This document shows positions 41,657 to 50,685 of a stretch of DNA of 64,000 bases, piece after piece. The stretch comes from a virus. A model generated the notes under the pieces. It made no database searches and was not told the DNA's origin. It saw nothing but the letters and a program-made list of their open reading frames with translations. Position 1 is the stretch's first letter. Each line of letters opens with the position of its first letter. A program made the position numbers and the translations under genes. The stretch covers positions 310,001 through 374,000 of IMG/VR virus record IMGVR_UViG_3300032288_004964. One strand, given 5' to 3'.

Positions 41657-42361
41657 TTACAATTTAGAAATAACAGGATCATTATTATCAACACCTTTAA
41701 TTGGAATTGGTGGATTTACATCAAAATTCTTATTAATAAAAGTCTTTAACTTATTTTCTATAAAGTGGTCAGGAACCTCACCATCTGGATTCATTAATTC
41801 CATTTCTAAACTAAGTTCTGTTGAAAATCTATCTAAAACTTCTGGCTTAATAGCCTCAACTAATCTATCAGAAACAACAAAAGCTCTTGTAAATCTATCT
41901 TTAAGTGGAACTTCTCCTTCTGGTAATTTCATATAAATATCTATCATCTTCTTCAAAAAGTCTGTATATTTTGAATGCGGGTTTATATAATTAAATATTG
42001 GATCAAATACTCTACGAAACATTCTAGATGTACCAAATACAATTCCAACAATTGCTACTATTGGAAAGAATGGAACAAGAGCTAATGGTATAGCAGATGG
42101 TAGAATATTAAATATACCTTTTTTTATGTCTGTTTTTCTTTTAGCATCAATAGCATCTTTAAAGATAGCATTTAACATACCAAATGTAAACTTTTCACCT
42201 TTTTCATTTAAGTAATGGCCAAGATGACCATTTTTTGCTAAGTGAACTTGTTTGTTTAATTCATCTTCATCACTAACTCCCATTTCAATTAACTTAGCTC
42301 TGATATTTCTATCATATCTTTCTAAAATTAAAAAATGGTTATATCTCTTTAATGTGCGCAT
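41657..42361 (-). CDS. Tagged protein with a membrane segment, 234 aa
   Basis: Start taken at 42361 (MRTLKRYNHFLILERYD, tag with I-L-E at 12-14) rather than 42370. A hydrophobic stretch FNILPSAIPLALVPFFPIVA and onward (about residues 85-112) predicts one or two membrane spans, unusual among the tagged proteins. If packaged, it might insert in the host membrane on ejection, for example as part of a DNA-entry channel. Lies between the two topoisomerase genes. Confidence 0.75.
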   Translation of the reverse strand: MRTLKRYNHFLILERYDRNIRAKLIEMGVSDEDELNKQVHLAKNGHLGHYLNEKGEKFTFGMLNAIFKDAIDAKRKTDIKKGIFNILPSAIPLALVPFFPIVAIVGIVFGTSRMFRRVFDPIFNYINPHSKYTDFLKKMIDIYMKLPEGEVPLKDRFTRAFVVSDRLVEAIKPEVLDRFSTELSLEMELMNPDGEVPDHFIENKLKTFINKNFDVNPPIPIKGVDNNDPVISKL

Positions 42362-42380
42362 AAAAAACAAAATAAACTTT

Positions 42381-42393
42381 TTATTATATATAA
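42381..42393 (+). promoter_or_regulatory. AT-rich late-type box
   Basis: TTATTATATATAA, 4 nt before the ATG at 42398. Weaker match than most. Confidence 0.35.
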
Positions 42394-42397
42394 AACT

Positions 42398-43741
42398 ATG
42401 GTAACAGAAAAAAGTATTACAGAATTCTTATCCAATGAGTACAAAGAATTTGCGATGTATTCAATTGAAGGCCGTGCTATTCCTTCGGTTATTGATGGTT
42501 TTAAACCAACTCAAAGAAAAATTATACACGGATCATCTCAGATTTGGAAAACAGGAAATGAAAAAACCTTAAAGATATTTCAACTATCTGGATATATTGC
42601 AGCAAATTGTTTTTATCATCACGGTGATGCGTCATTATCAAATGCCATTATTAATATGGCCCAGAGATTTAAGAACAATGCCCCTCTTTTAGAAGAAGAA
42701 GGTCAGTTTGGTTCTTTAAGATCACCACAAGCTGGTGCTCCTCGTTACATAGGTACTAAATTATCTGATAACTTTAGACTAATCTATAAAGACTTTGACC
42801 TATTAGATTATAAAGAAGAAGAAGGTGAGTCAATTGAACCTAAATACTTTTTACCTATTGTTCCAGCTGTTTTATTAAATGGTTCATCAGGTATTGCTGT
42901 AGGATTTGCCTCTAATGTTTTAAATAGAGATATTAAGTCTATTATAGATGCTTGTATTAAAGTTTTAGCTGGTAAAAATCCAGGTGAAGTTAAACCATCT
43001 TTAAATGAGTTTACTGGAGAATTTATACAAGATAAAGAAAATAACAAAAGATGGATTATTAGAGGTAGATTTGAAAGAGCTAATACAACAACTGTTAAAA
43101 TTAGTGAACTTCCTCCTTCAATGACTTATGAGAAGTATGAGGAAATATTAGATAAGTTAGCGGATGATAAACTAATTGTCTCTTATGATGATAATTGCAA
43201 AGATAATATTGATTATGTTATTAAATTCACCAGAGCAGATTTAGAGAAATTAGATGATGAAAAATTAGTTAAGTTATTGAAACTTGAAGAATCATCAACT
43301 GAGATTTTCTCAACACTAGATGAGAATGGTAAATTAAAAATATTTGAAAATACATCTGATATTATTAAATACTTTGTTGATTTTAGATTAACTTATTACC
43401 ATAAAAGAAAACAATTCCTCTTAGACAAAATGAATCGTGACCTTAAAATATTAGGTAACAGAGGTAGATTTATTAAAGCGATTCTTGATGGTAAGTTAAA
43501 AGTAAATAATGTTCCAAAGGTTCAAATTATTGAAGGAATTGAAGCAATGAGTTTAGATAAGATAGATGATTCTTATGACTATCTTTTAAGAATGCCTATC
43601 TACTCTTTAACAAAAGAAGTATTTGATAAATTAAAAGAAGATTTTTCAGCTAAGAAAGAAGAAATAAAAGCTTTAGAAGCAACTGATCCTAAAGATATGT
43701 ATGTTCAGGATTTAACTGAATTAAAAAAGAAATTTAAATGA
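42398..43741 (+). CDS. Type II DNA topoisomerase, DNA-cleavage subunit (T4 gp52 type)
   Basis: 447 aa GyrA/ParC N-terminal-like subunit. AIPSVIDGFKPTQRKIIHGS, YHHGDASLSNAIINMAQRF, and the catalytic tyrosine in SPQAGAPRYIGTKLS, then LPIVPAVLLNGSSGIAVGFA. Size matches T4 gp52 (about 440 aa); the C-terminal DNA-wrapping domain of GyrA is absent. Divergent from its partner at 39756. Confidence 0.95.
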   Translation: MVTEKSITEFLSNEYKEFAMYSIEGRAIPSVIDGFKPTQRKIIHGSSQIWKTGNEKTLKIFQLSGYIAANCFYHHGDASLSNAIINMAQRFKNNAPLLEEEGQFGSLRSPQAGAPRYIGTKLSDNFRLIYKDFDLLDYKEEEGESIEPKYFLPIVPAVLLNGSSGIAVGFASNVLNRDIKSIIDACIKVLAGKNPGEVKPSLNEFTGEFIQDKENNKRWIIRGRFERANTTTVKISELPPSMTYEKYEEILDKLADDKLIVSYDDNCKDNIDYVIKFTRADLEKLDDEKLVKLLKLEESSTEIFSTLDENGKLKIFENTSDIIKYFVDFRLTYYHKRKQFLLDKMNRDLKILGNRGRFIKAILDGKLKVNNVPKVQIIEGIEAMSLDKIDDSYDYLLRMPIYSLTKEVFDKLKEDFSAKKEEIKALEATDPKDMYVQDLTELKKKFK

Positions 43742-43887
43742 GACCACATAGAACTTGGTTTAAAATAATATTTAATCCTATTTTAAGAAAGTTTGGATGG
43801 TCTATTGTTAGTGTATTTGATGGTGATGAATTAAAAGGATATCAATTAAGAAGATACCCAGAAAACTGCGAAGTGTTAAAAAAATAG
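43738..43887 (+). CDS. Small basic protein, 49 aa
   Basis: MRPHRTWFKIIFNPILRKFG start, overlapping the gp52-type stop by 4 nt (ATGA). Ends with tandem stops TAG TAA, so amber readthrough would add only one residue. Function unknown. Confidence 0.6.
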   Translation: MRPHRTWFKIIFNPILRKFGWSIVSVFDGDELKGYQLRRYPENCEVLKK

Positions 43888-43898
43888 TAAACTAACTT

Positions 43899-44264
43899 AT
43901 GAATCAAAGATCAATTAATCTTTCACCTTGGAAAGAAATATCTATTACTAGAAGAATGCAACATCATACTATGATTGATGTTGCTACAATCATTATTGGT
44001 TATAATGATTATTACTTTTATATCCAAGATGATATTGAGAAGATAATTGATGTTAGTTGTATGCCTAACTATATTAAAGAAGATTGGGTTAATTATAATA
44101 AAAAAGAATTAACAATTAATATAGTAGAAGACCATATAAAAAAGTATGTTGATTTAAGAGATTCTGAAATTTATTTAGAAGTACCTAATCAAACTTATGA
44201 TGATATTATAAATGAGCTACAATCAATTAAAAGAGATTTAATAATTAAAAAGATTATTATTTAA
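43899..44264 (+). CDS. Hypothetical protein with tail motif, 121 aa
   Basis: MNQRSINLSPWKEISITRRM start; NELQSIKRDLIIKKIII end is a tail-motif variant. Mixed alpha/beta, no known family. Part of the plus-strand run after the topoisomerase. Confidence 0.75.
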   Translation: MNQRSINLSPWKEISITRRMQHHTMIDVATIIIGYNDYYFYIQDDIEKIIDVSCMPNYIKEDWVNYNKKELTINIVEDHIKKYVDLRDSEIYLEVPNQTYDDIINELQSIKRDLIIKKIII

Positions 44265-44274
44265 TTTATTTCCT

Positions 44275-44282
44275 TATATTTG
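44275..44282 (+). promoter_or_regulatory. TATATTTG box, leaderless type
   Basis: TATATTTG, then 4 nt, then the ATG at 44287. Confidence 0.65.
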
Positions 44283-44286
44283 TAAT

Positions 44287-44457
44287 ATGGAAAATTTACA
44301 AAGAGAAAGAGTGAGTCTTAATGAGTTTGCTCCGCTTAATACAAAAGACTGCCAAAACATGTGTGAAAGAGATGTACTTATGACTAAACAGGGTCCAGTT
44401 ATTATATGTCACGCCTGTAAAAGAATTGTAATGGATAATAGAAATCAAATTAAATAA
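44287..44457 (+). CDS. Small zinc-ribbon-like protein, 56 aa
   Basis: MENLQRERVSLNEFAPLNTK start. Two cysteine pairs, DCQNMC and CHAC, suggest one zinc site. Begins directly after a leaderless-type promoter; the rhomboid gene starts 4 nt after its stop. May bind RNA polymerase or nucleic acid; unknown. Confidence 0.65.
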   Translation: MENLQRERVSLNEFAPLNTKDCQNMCERDVLMTKQGPVIICHACKRIVMDNRNQIK

Positions 44458-44461
44458 TAAT

Positions 44462-45061
44462 ATGTTCCAATCATCAAAAACCGTTAAACAACTATTTTAT
44501 ATCAACTTTATAGTTTTCATTATTGGAATTCTATTACAATTAGTTGGTTTTCCATTCTATAAGGTATTTGCCTTGTATCCACCCGGCAGTCCAAACTTTG
44601 AAATATATCAGTTTATAACTTATATGTTTTTACACTCTGGTATATTACACATAGTTTTTAATATGTTAGCACTGGCTTCTTTTGGTCATATAACTGAGGA
44701 TTATTTTGGTAGAAACAAATTCATTTTATTTTATTTAACAACTGGTATAGGTGCAACCTTATTACATCTTTTAATGACTAATAGTCAATTACCAATGGTT
44801 GGTGCGTCTGGTGCTATTTATGGTATATTAGTAGTATCAGCTTTAATAAGTCCAAATGAGAAAGTAAGTATATTTCCAATTCCTATTGGAATTAAGTTAA
44901 AGTATTTAATATCTTCTTTATTTGTGATGGAAATACTTTTAGGGTTTCTATCAACAGGTGATGGTGTTGGGCACTTTGCACATGTAGGCGGTGGATTAAC
45001 AGGTATTTTATTTTATTTAATTAGCAGAAAATTTTCACCAAAAAAGAAAAGATGGTCATGA
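44462..45061 (+). CDS. Rhomboid-family intramembrane serine protease
   Basis: 199 aa with six predicted membrane helices. Active-site motifs GASGAIYGI (Ser116) and GHFAHVGGGL (His174), plus the conserved MFLHSGILHIVFNMLAL. Cleaves membrane proteins within the bilayer. In a phage it could release or destroy host surface or signalling proteins. Directly coupled to the phosphatase gene and upstream of the T9SS-type genes. Confidence 0.92.
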   Translation: MFQSSKTVKQLFYINFIVFIIGILLQLVGFPFYKVFALYPPGSPNFEIYQFITYMFLHSGILHIVFNMLALASFGHITEDYFGRNKFILFYLTTGIGATLLHLLMTNSQLPMVGASGAIYGILVVSALISPNEKVSIFPIPIGIKLKYLISSLFVMEILLGFLSTGDGVGHFAHVGGGLTGILFYLISRKFSPKKKRWS

Positions 45062-45636
45062 AAAAATTATTAATATTAGATATGGATGAAACTCTATTAC
45101 ACACAGAGACTTCCAGAGAGATTGATTACTTACCTGAAGGATCATATGATTTTAAGTTTCCTTTAGGAGGAGGTGGTTGGTCAAATGATGAACATTGGTA
45201 CTTCACACTTAAAAGACCTTTTTTAGATGAATTTATGAAATATGCCTTTGATAACTTTAAGGTTGCTATCTGGACAGCAGGTGGATCCGATTATGCTTCA
45301 GAAGCTATTTCAAGAGCTGGAATTGATAAAAGTAAATTAGAATTCTTTTGGACTCGTGAAAGATGTACTATGAAATATGATTTTGAAACAGGATTTAGTT
45401 ATGGTGTTAAGAATTTAGAAAAAGTTCATAAATCACTTGGATGGGATTTGAATAATGTCTTAATTGTTGATGATGTTCAAAAAACAGCAATTAATAATTA
45501 TGGTAACTTAATTCATATTAAAGAGTTCTACAATGATAGAAATGATATTGAGTTAAAAAAACTAATGAACTATTTAGATAGAATTAAAGATTCTCCTAAT
45601 TTTAGGAGTATTGAAAAAAGAGGTTGGTCTAATTAA
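45058..45636 (+). CDS. HAD-family phosphatase, FCP1/NLI type
   Basis: 192 aa. Start at the ATG overlapping the rhomboid stop. MKKLLILDMDETLLHTE carries D8-x-D10-x-T, FKVAIWTAGGSDYASEA the second motif, and NVLIVDDVQKTAINNYGN the metal-binding Asp pair. This class removes phosphate from proteins. Substrate unknown. Confidence 0.88.
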   Translation: MKKLLILDMDETLLHTETSREIDYLPEGSYDFKFPLGGGGWSNDEHWYFTLKRPFLDEFMKYAFDNFKVAIWTAGGSDYASEAISRAGIDKSKLEFFWTRERCTMKYDFETGFSYGVKNLEKVHKSLGWDLNNVLIVDDVQKTAINNYGNLIHIKEFYNDRNDIELKKLMNYLDRIKDSPNFRSIEKRGWSN

Positions 45637-45637
45637 A

Positions 45638-45669
45638 AATATATCTAAAATTTTTAGATATATTTTTTT
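45638..45669 (+). terminator. Terminator
   Basis: AATATATCTAAAA pairs with TTTTTAGATATATT, followed by a T run. Confidence 0.8.
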
Positions 45670-45680
45670 TACATTTTTGA

Positions 45681-45693
45681 TTATTATATATAC
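45681..45693 (+). promoter_or_regulatory. Late-type box upstream of the first T9SS-type gene
   Basis: TTATTATATATAC, about 58 nt before the ATG at 45752, leaving a real leader unlike most late-type genes. Confidence 0.4.
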
Positions 45694-45751
45694 TATGTAA
45701 TCTCAATCCAGAGTATATAGGGTTAGAGACAAAAAAATCATAATTAAAATT

Positions 45752-47440
45752 ATGAAAAATTTATGTCTTTTATTATTATTTATAATTATTTCACCTAAAA
45801 TTGGTAAATCTCAAATGTGTAATACCACTCCAACAAATATGGGTGGTTTAACACTAACGGGCACTTGGCAAAATGCCGCTGCCGCTTCCGGTGCTAAAAG
45901 ATACTGGACATTTAATGCGACTGCTGGATGTACCTATGACTTTAGTTCTTGTAATAGTATAAATACAAATGATACTTATTTAAGATTATACTCTGGTACA
46001 AATCCACTGACTGCTGTTTTACAAACTTCTAATGATGATAATGGTCCTTGGTGTACTGGTACAAAAGCTTCTATTTCTTGGGTTTGTCCAACAACTGGTG
46101 CTTATTCTATATTATTGACAAATTATTCTTGTGCTAACATATCTTCAAACTCTATTTTAAGTTATAGACAAATATGCGCACCTCCTTATAATCCATGTTT
46201 AACAATACCATCAATTAATTGTGGTGTTTTAACTAATTTATCTGTATCATCTGGTAATGGTATATACAATCCGCCATCAACTACTTGTGGTTTCTCAACA
46301 CCTGGTAAAGAATATATCTACTCATTTACACCAACTGTAACTGGTAACTATCAAATATCACAACCTACAAGTTTTGGATATATTGATTACTTTTATAAGT
46401 TAGCATCTGGTGGTTGTAATGGTACTGGTTGGACTTGTATAGATGATATCTCAAATGCCAATGTTGGTAATGCTAATGTAAATATTGCTTTAACATCTGG
46501 TGTTACATATTATATCTTATTAGATCCAGAATCTACCGCTGGTGGATCAGTTTCTTTTAGTATAACTTGTCCAGCTCCTGTAATACCCCCTGCTAATAAT
46601 GACTGTTCTGGTGCTATATCTATAGCATCCTTACCTTATAGTAGTGGTATTGTTTCAAATAATAATGCAACAGATGATGTGCCAACTTCAACATCTGGTT
46701 GTAGTACACAAGGATCAAATGTTTGGTATACTGTAGTTGGTAATGGTAATAACTTAACAGATACAACTTGTAACGCTTCTACTAATTTTGATACTGAGGT
46801 AAGAGTTTATACTGGAAATTGTTCGTCATTAAATAGTATGGTTGAAGTTACTTGTAATGATGATTATTCATCTTGTGCTAGTAGTGGTCTGCAATCAAGT
46901 GTTAGTTGGTGTTCTCAAGTAGGTATAACTTATTATATTTCGGTTGGGTATTTTGCGTCTGGTGTTGGTTATGGTAATTATGTTTTGAGTGTAACAGATG
47001 GTGTTTCTTGCTCACCATTACCAATAGAATTAATTAGTTTTACTGGAAATTTAACAGAAGATAATAGTGTTTTATTAAAATGGACAACTGAAACAGAAAG
47101 AAATAATAATTACTTTCTTGTTGAAAAATCATTAGATGCTGTTAATTGGTCTAATGTATCAAGAGTACAAGCTGCTGGAAATTCACTGTATAGAATAGAT
47201 TATTCAACTATTGATAATAGTCCTACTATTGGAGTTAATTATTATAAATTAACACAAGTTGATTATGATGGTCAAAGAGAATCTTTTAATATCATAGCGG
47301 TAGAGCTAGTAATAGATATGGAAAAATGTTCAGATACATTTTATGATTTAATGGGTAGAGTAATAGATATTACAATTGCATCACCTGGTGTTTATTTACA
47401 AAAGTGTAATGGTGGGTATAAAAAGATAATTAAAAGATAA
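45752..47440 (+). CDS. Secreted repeat protein with T9SS type A-like C-terminal domain
   Basis: 562 aa. Signal peptide at residues 1-20 (MKNLCLLLLFIIISPKIGKS). Three cysteine-rich beta-sandwich modules of PPC-like type follow (about 22-150, 150-275, 278-425; the third begins NNDCSGAISIASLPY). Then LPIELISFTGNLTEDNSVLL and WTTETERNNNYFLVEKSLD, a typical Bacteroidota domain beside T9SS sorting signals, and an end YDLMGRVID...SPGVYLQKC...GGYKKIIKR resembling the type A sorting domain. I infer export across the host outer membrane by T9SS. Very unusual cargo for a phage. Confidence 0.85.
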   Translation: MKNLCLLLLFIIISPKIGKSQMCNTTPTNMGGLTLTGTWQNAAAASGAKRYWTFNATAGCTYDFSSCNSINTNDTYLRLYSGTNPLTAVLQTSNDDNGPWCTGTKASISWVCPTTGAYSILLTNYSCANISSNSILSYRQICAPPYNPCLTIPSINCGVLTNLSVSSGNGIYNPPSTTCGFSTPGKEYIYSFTPTVTGNYQISQPTSFGYIDYFYKLASGGCNGTGWTCIDDISNANVGNANVNIALTSGVTYYILLDPESTAGGSVSFSITCPAPVIPPANNDCSGAISIASLPYSSGIVSNNNATDDVPTSTSGCSTQGSNVWYTVVGNGNNLTDTTCNASTNFDTEVRVYTGNCSSLNSMVEVTCNDDYSSCASSGLQSSVSWCSQVGITYYISVGYFASGVGYGNYVLSVTDGVSCSPLPIELISFTGNLTEDNSVLLKWTTETERNNNYFLVEKSLDAVNWSNVSRVQAAGNSLYRIDYSTIDNSPTIGVNYYKLTQVDYDGQRESFNIIAVELVIDMEKCSDTFYDLMGRVIDITIASPGVYLQKCNGGYKKIIKR

Positions 47441-47567
47441 TAATTAAAACAAAAATAAATATTAAAAATATACAAATTATATTATATTAATTTTTCTAGA
47501 TTTAAGATATTATGAGGTATCGAATTTCAATCTATATGATATAATTATATTAAATTAAACCCAAATT

Positions 47568-50264
47568 ATGAAAAAATTGCTTTTAATAGCAACATTCTTG
47601 ATTACAAGCCTGTTGTCTTATTCTCAAGCACCTGCTAATGATAATTGTAGCGGTGCTCAAAGTCTCGGAACACTTCCAACACCAGCCGCCTGTCCAAGTG
47701 GTATTGGTTCATCGGTCAATGTTTCAGGTACAAATATTAATGCGACAGGACCATTGCCATATACAACATTATTAGGATGTCAGACTGGTGGTAATCAGCC
47801 TGGTCCAGCTTTAGATGTATGGTACTCTTTTGTTGCATCAGGTAATCAAGTTAATATAAATATAACACCTGGTTCTGCTCCATTTTTAGCAAGTCCGGCT
47901 ATTACACTTTGGACAGGATCTTGTGGGGCTTTAGTAGGATTTAACTGTGATAATAATGGAACTTTAACTGGTAATAATTCAGTTACATTTCAACCCATGA
48001 CACCTGGTCAAACATATTACATACAAATAAGTGGTATGAATGCTACTAATCAGGGAAATTTCAACTTATCTGTGAATTCTTCTAATGATTGTAATAATTG
48101 TTTACAAGTTGCTAATCTAACAGTTAGTCCTGCTCCCACAAATGGAACTTACCCACCAAATACAACAGTTAATTTTTGCTATAATATTTCTTCTTTTACT
48201 CAAGTAAGTTCCAATTGGTTACATGGAGTAATACCTACTTTTGGGTGTGGGTGGAATTTATCTACACTTACTACAACACCTGCCGCATCTTGTTCTGGTA
48301 GTGGAACTTGGAGTTGGTATCCATCTTGGACCAGTTCAGCAAATGGTTCTACTTGGGGACCTGGATTTGCTTATGATTATAATACATCTCCTGGCAATCC
48401 TGGTAATAACTTTGGTGATAACTGTTCAACTCCTAATTGGAACTTTTGTTGGTCTATTAAAACAAAAGCTGTTTGTAGTCCAACTTGTACAAACTTAAAT
48501 ATTAATATCAATACAACCGGTGATGGTGAGTCTGGATCTTGGACATCAGTAGCTTGTCTAGGTGATCCAAACTATCAATTTGCAGCAGTTATGTCTTGTT
48601 GTAGTTCAACTGCATCCAGTACAAATCCAACTTGTTTTGGTGGTTCTAATGGTTCAGCAACTGCTATTCCTGGTTCAACCGGTGTTCCTCCATTTACATA
48701 TTCTTGGAATACAGTTCCCACACAGACTACACAAACTGCTACTAATTTAAGTGCTGGGGCATATACCTGCACAGTTACTGATTTTAATGGATGTACTTCT
48801 ACTTGTAATGTTACTATTTCAAATCCTCCTCAAATTTTAGTACCAGTAACACAATCAAATGTAACTTGTTTCGGCGGTTCTAATGGATCAGCAACTGCTA
48901 ACCCATCTGGTGGAGTTGGTCCTTATACTTATTCTTGGAATACAGTTCCTACACAAACTACACAAACTGCTACTAATCTAATACCTGGTACATATACTGT
49001 AACTGTGGCAAGCTCAAATGGTTGTATAAAAACAAACACAGTTAGTATTACTCAACCAACGGCAATAGTTGTAACTACTTCAACTACCAGTGCTTCTTGT
49101 GGTAATTCAAATGGTTCAGCAACTGCTAACCCATCTGGTGTTGGTCCTTATACCTATTCTTGGAACACAACACCAGTTCAAACTACACAAACGGCAACAA
49201 ATATACCATTTGGTAGTTATACTGTTACTGTTACAAATAGTAGTGGATGTACTGGGACAACAACTGCTAATGTACCATCAACTGGTAGTGTAAGTGCTAC
49301 TTCAACATCAACACCAACAAGTTGTTTTGGTAGTTCAGATGGTTCTGCCACTGCTAATGGATTTGGAGGTACTTTATATACATATCTTTGGAATACAACA
49401 CCACCTCAAACAAGTCAAACAATTACTGGATTACCAGCGGGCGTTTATACTTGTACTATATCAAGTGCTGCTTGTAATGCAACAACAACTATTATAGTTA
49501 CCGAACCACCTATTATAAATGTAACATACTCAACTACTCCATTATCTGGGTGTGTACCATTAGCAGTAACATATAATAATACAACTCCAGGTATATCAAA
49601 TTGTAGTTGGAATATAAATGGTGTGATTACTAATAGTTGTAATGTTACTCAAGTATTTACATCAGGTGGAACATATAACTCAACACTAACTGTAACTGAT
49701 GCTAATGGTTGTTCAAATTCAACAGGTCCAATAGTTGCTAATGCTTACCCTATTCCATTTGCTTCTTTTTCTCCAAATCCATCAGTAACTAATTTATTAT
49801 CACCAACTATTACATTTGATAATATGAGTTCGGGTGGTAGTTATTTTTGGAATTTTGGTGATGGTAACACATCAAGTAGTCTAAATCCTACAAACACATA
49901 TGCTGATACAGGAACATATGTGATTAATCTAACAGTAACTAGTCAATATGGTTGTTCTGATTCAACCTATTCTACAATACATATAACTGATATTCTCTCT
50001 GTTTATATACCTAATGCTTTTACACCTAATGGTGATGGTAAGAATGATTCATTTTTACCAATTATTTTAGGATTTGATAAATATGAATATTGGATATTTG
50101 ACCGTTGGGGTGAAATGATATTCAATACAAATTCTGGTAGATCTTGGGATGGAACTTATAAAGGTAAATTAGTTCAACAAGATGTTTATATTTGTAAGTT
50201 AGTAGTTTATGATTTAAATAAGAAAAAGTATGAATATACTAATCACATTTCTTTAATTAGATAA
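47568..50264 (+). CDS. SprB-repeat adhesin-like protein with T9SS type B C-terminal domain
   Basis: 898 aa. Signal peptide 1-20 (MKKLLLIATFLITSLLSYSQ), a PPC-like domain starting NDNCSGAQSLGTLP, a second module at about 175-345, four SprB-type repeats (CFGGSNGSATA...YTYSWNT...QTTQTATNL) at about 352-648, a PKD domain with YFWNFGDGNTSSSLNPTNTY near 760, and the gliding-motility/T9SS type B domain: SVYIPNAFTPNGDGKND, YEYWIFDRWGEMIFNTNSG, RSWDGTYKGK, end NHISLIR. A host-type surface adhesin encoded by a phage. Likely displayed on the infected cell. Confidence 0.9.
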   Translation: MKKLLLIATFLITSLLSYSQAPANDNCSGAQSLGTLPTPAACPSGIGSSVNVSGTNINATGPLPYTTLLGCQTGGNQPGPALDVWYSFVASGNQVNINITPGSAPFLASPAITLWTGSCGALVGFNCDNNGTLTGNNSVTFQPMTPGQTYYIQISGMNATNQGNFNLSVNSSNDCNNCLQVANLTVSPAPTNGTYPPNTTVNFCYNISSFTQVSSNWLHGVIPTFGCGWNLSTLTTTPAASCSGSGTWSWYPSWTSSANGSTWGPGFAYDYNTSPGNPGNNFGDNCSTPNWNFCWSIKTKAVCSPTCTNLNININTTGDGESGSWTSVACLGDPNYQFAAVMSCCSSTASSTNPTCFGGSNGSATAIPGSTGVPPFTYSWNTVPTQTTQTATNLSAGAYTCTVTDFNGCTSTCNVTISNPPQILVPVTQSNVTCFGGSNGSATANPSGGVGPYTYSWNTVPTQTTQTATNLIPGTYTVTVASSNGCIKTNTVSITQPTAIVVTTSTTSASCGNSNGSATANPSGVGPYTYSWNTTPVQTTQTATNIPFGSYTVTVTNSSGCTGTTTANVPSTGSVSATSTSTPTSCFGSSDGSATANGFGGTLYTYLWNTTPPQTSQTITGLPAGVYTCTISSAACNATTTIIVTEPPIINVTYSTTPLSGCVPLAVTYNNTTPGISNCSWNINGVITNSCNVTQVFTSGGTYNSTLTVTDANGCSNSTGPIVANAYPIPFASFSPNPSVTNLLSPTITFDNMSSGGSYFWNFGDGNTSSSLNPTNTYADTGTYVINLTVTSQYGCSDSTYSTIHITDILSVYIPNAFTPNGDGKNDSFLPIILGFDKYEYWIFDRWGEMIFNTNSGRSWDGTYKGKLVQQDVYICKLVVYDLNKKKYEYTNHISLIR
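48624..49515 (+). repeat. Four tandem SprB-type coding repeats
   Basis: About 220-nt units inside the 898-aa gene. The first three are close at DNA level (GGTTCAGCAACTGCTA and CTACACAAACTGCTAC recur); the fourth is diverged. Recombination could change copy number. Confidence 0.8.
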
Positions 50265-50271
50265 TTTTTCT

Positions 50272-50279
50272 TATATTTG
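50272..50279 (+). promoter_or_regulatory. TATATTTG box, leaderless type
   Basis: TATATTTG, then 4 nt, then the ATG at 50284. Confidence 0.65.
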
Positions 50280-50283
50280 TAAA

Positions 50284-50652
50284 ATGAGAAAAGAGAGTAT
50301 TATTGAAATGATTGATAAAAGAATTGTAGATTCTTATGTTCAAGGTATTGCAACATCTTCTATTATAGAAGATATGAGTACTCGTATTAGAAATATGTCT
50401 ACCGTTGTTAAAATGGAAGGACTTGATTTATCAACTCTTCTTCAAAAAGAATTTGAAGAATTAGATAATGAGGATATTAAAGTAAGAGCAAAATATAGTG
50501 TATTTTATATTAAACACTCTACTCAAAGAATTAAAGATTTAAATTGGTTGGATTCTAAAAAGAAATCTTTTTTTGGATACTCAAATTCACAAATATTTAA
50601 GTTAATAAAACTAAAGGAAAAACTTTTAGTGAAACATAGTATGCCGTTTTAA
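50284..50652 (+). CDS. Hypothetical protein, 122 aa
   Basis: Helical, MRKESIIEMIDKRIVDSYVQ start, RIKDLNWLDSKKKSFFGYSN near residue 78. No tail motif at the end. Leaderless-type promoter. Function unknown. Confidence 0.75.
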   Translation: MRKESIIEMIDKRIVDSYVQGIATSSIIEDMSTRIRNMSTVVKMEGLDLSTLLQKEFEELDNEDIKVRAKYSVFYIKHSTQRIKDLNWLDSKKKSFFGYSNSQIFKLIKLKEKLLVKHSMPF

Positions 50653-50685
50653 TAAACAAAGTTTCATTTTTTTCATAAAATAAAA

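Noticed and set aside
44287-44457. Assignment as an RNA polymerase-binding protein
   Set aside because: Two cysteine pairs alone are not specific enough; left as zinc-ribbon-like.
48241-49500. Several long open frames inside and opposite the SprB-repeat gene
   Set aside because: They follow from the biased codon use of the Thr/Ser/Gly-rich repeats; the products are low-complexity Leu/Val/Gln/His strings with no start context.
48624-49515. CRISPR-like regularly spaced repeats
   Set aside because: Unit length is about 220 nt, fully coding, and encodes a known protein repeat; no short repeat-spacer pattern exists in the window.
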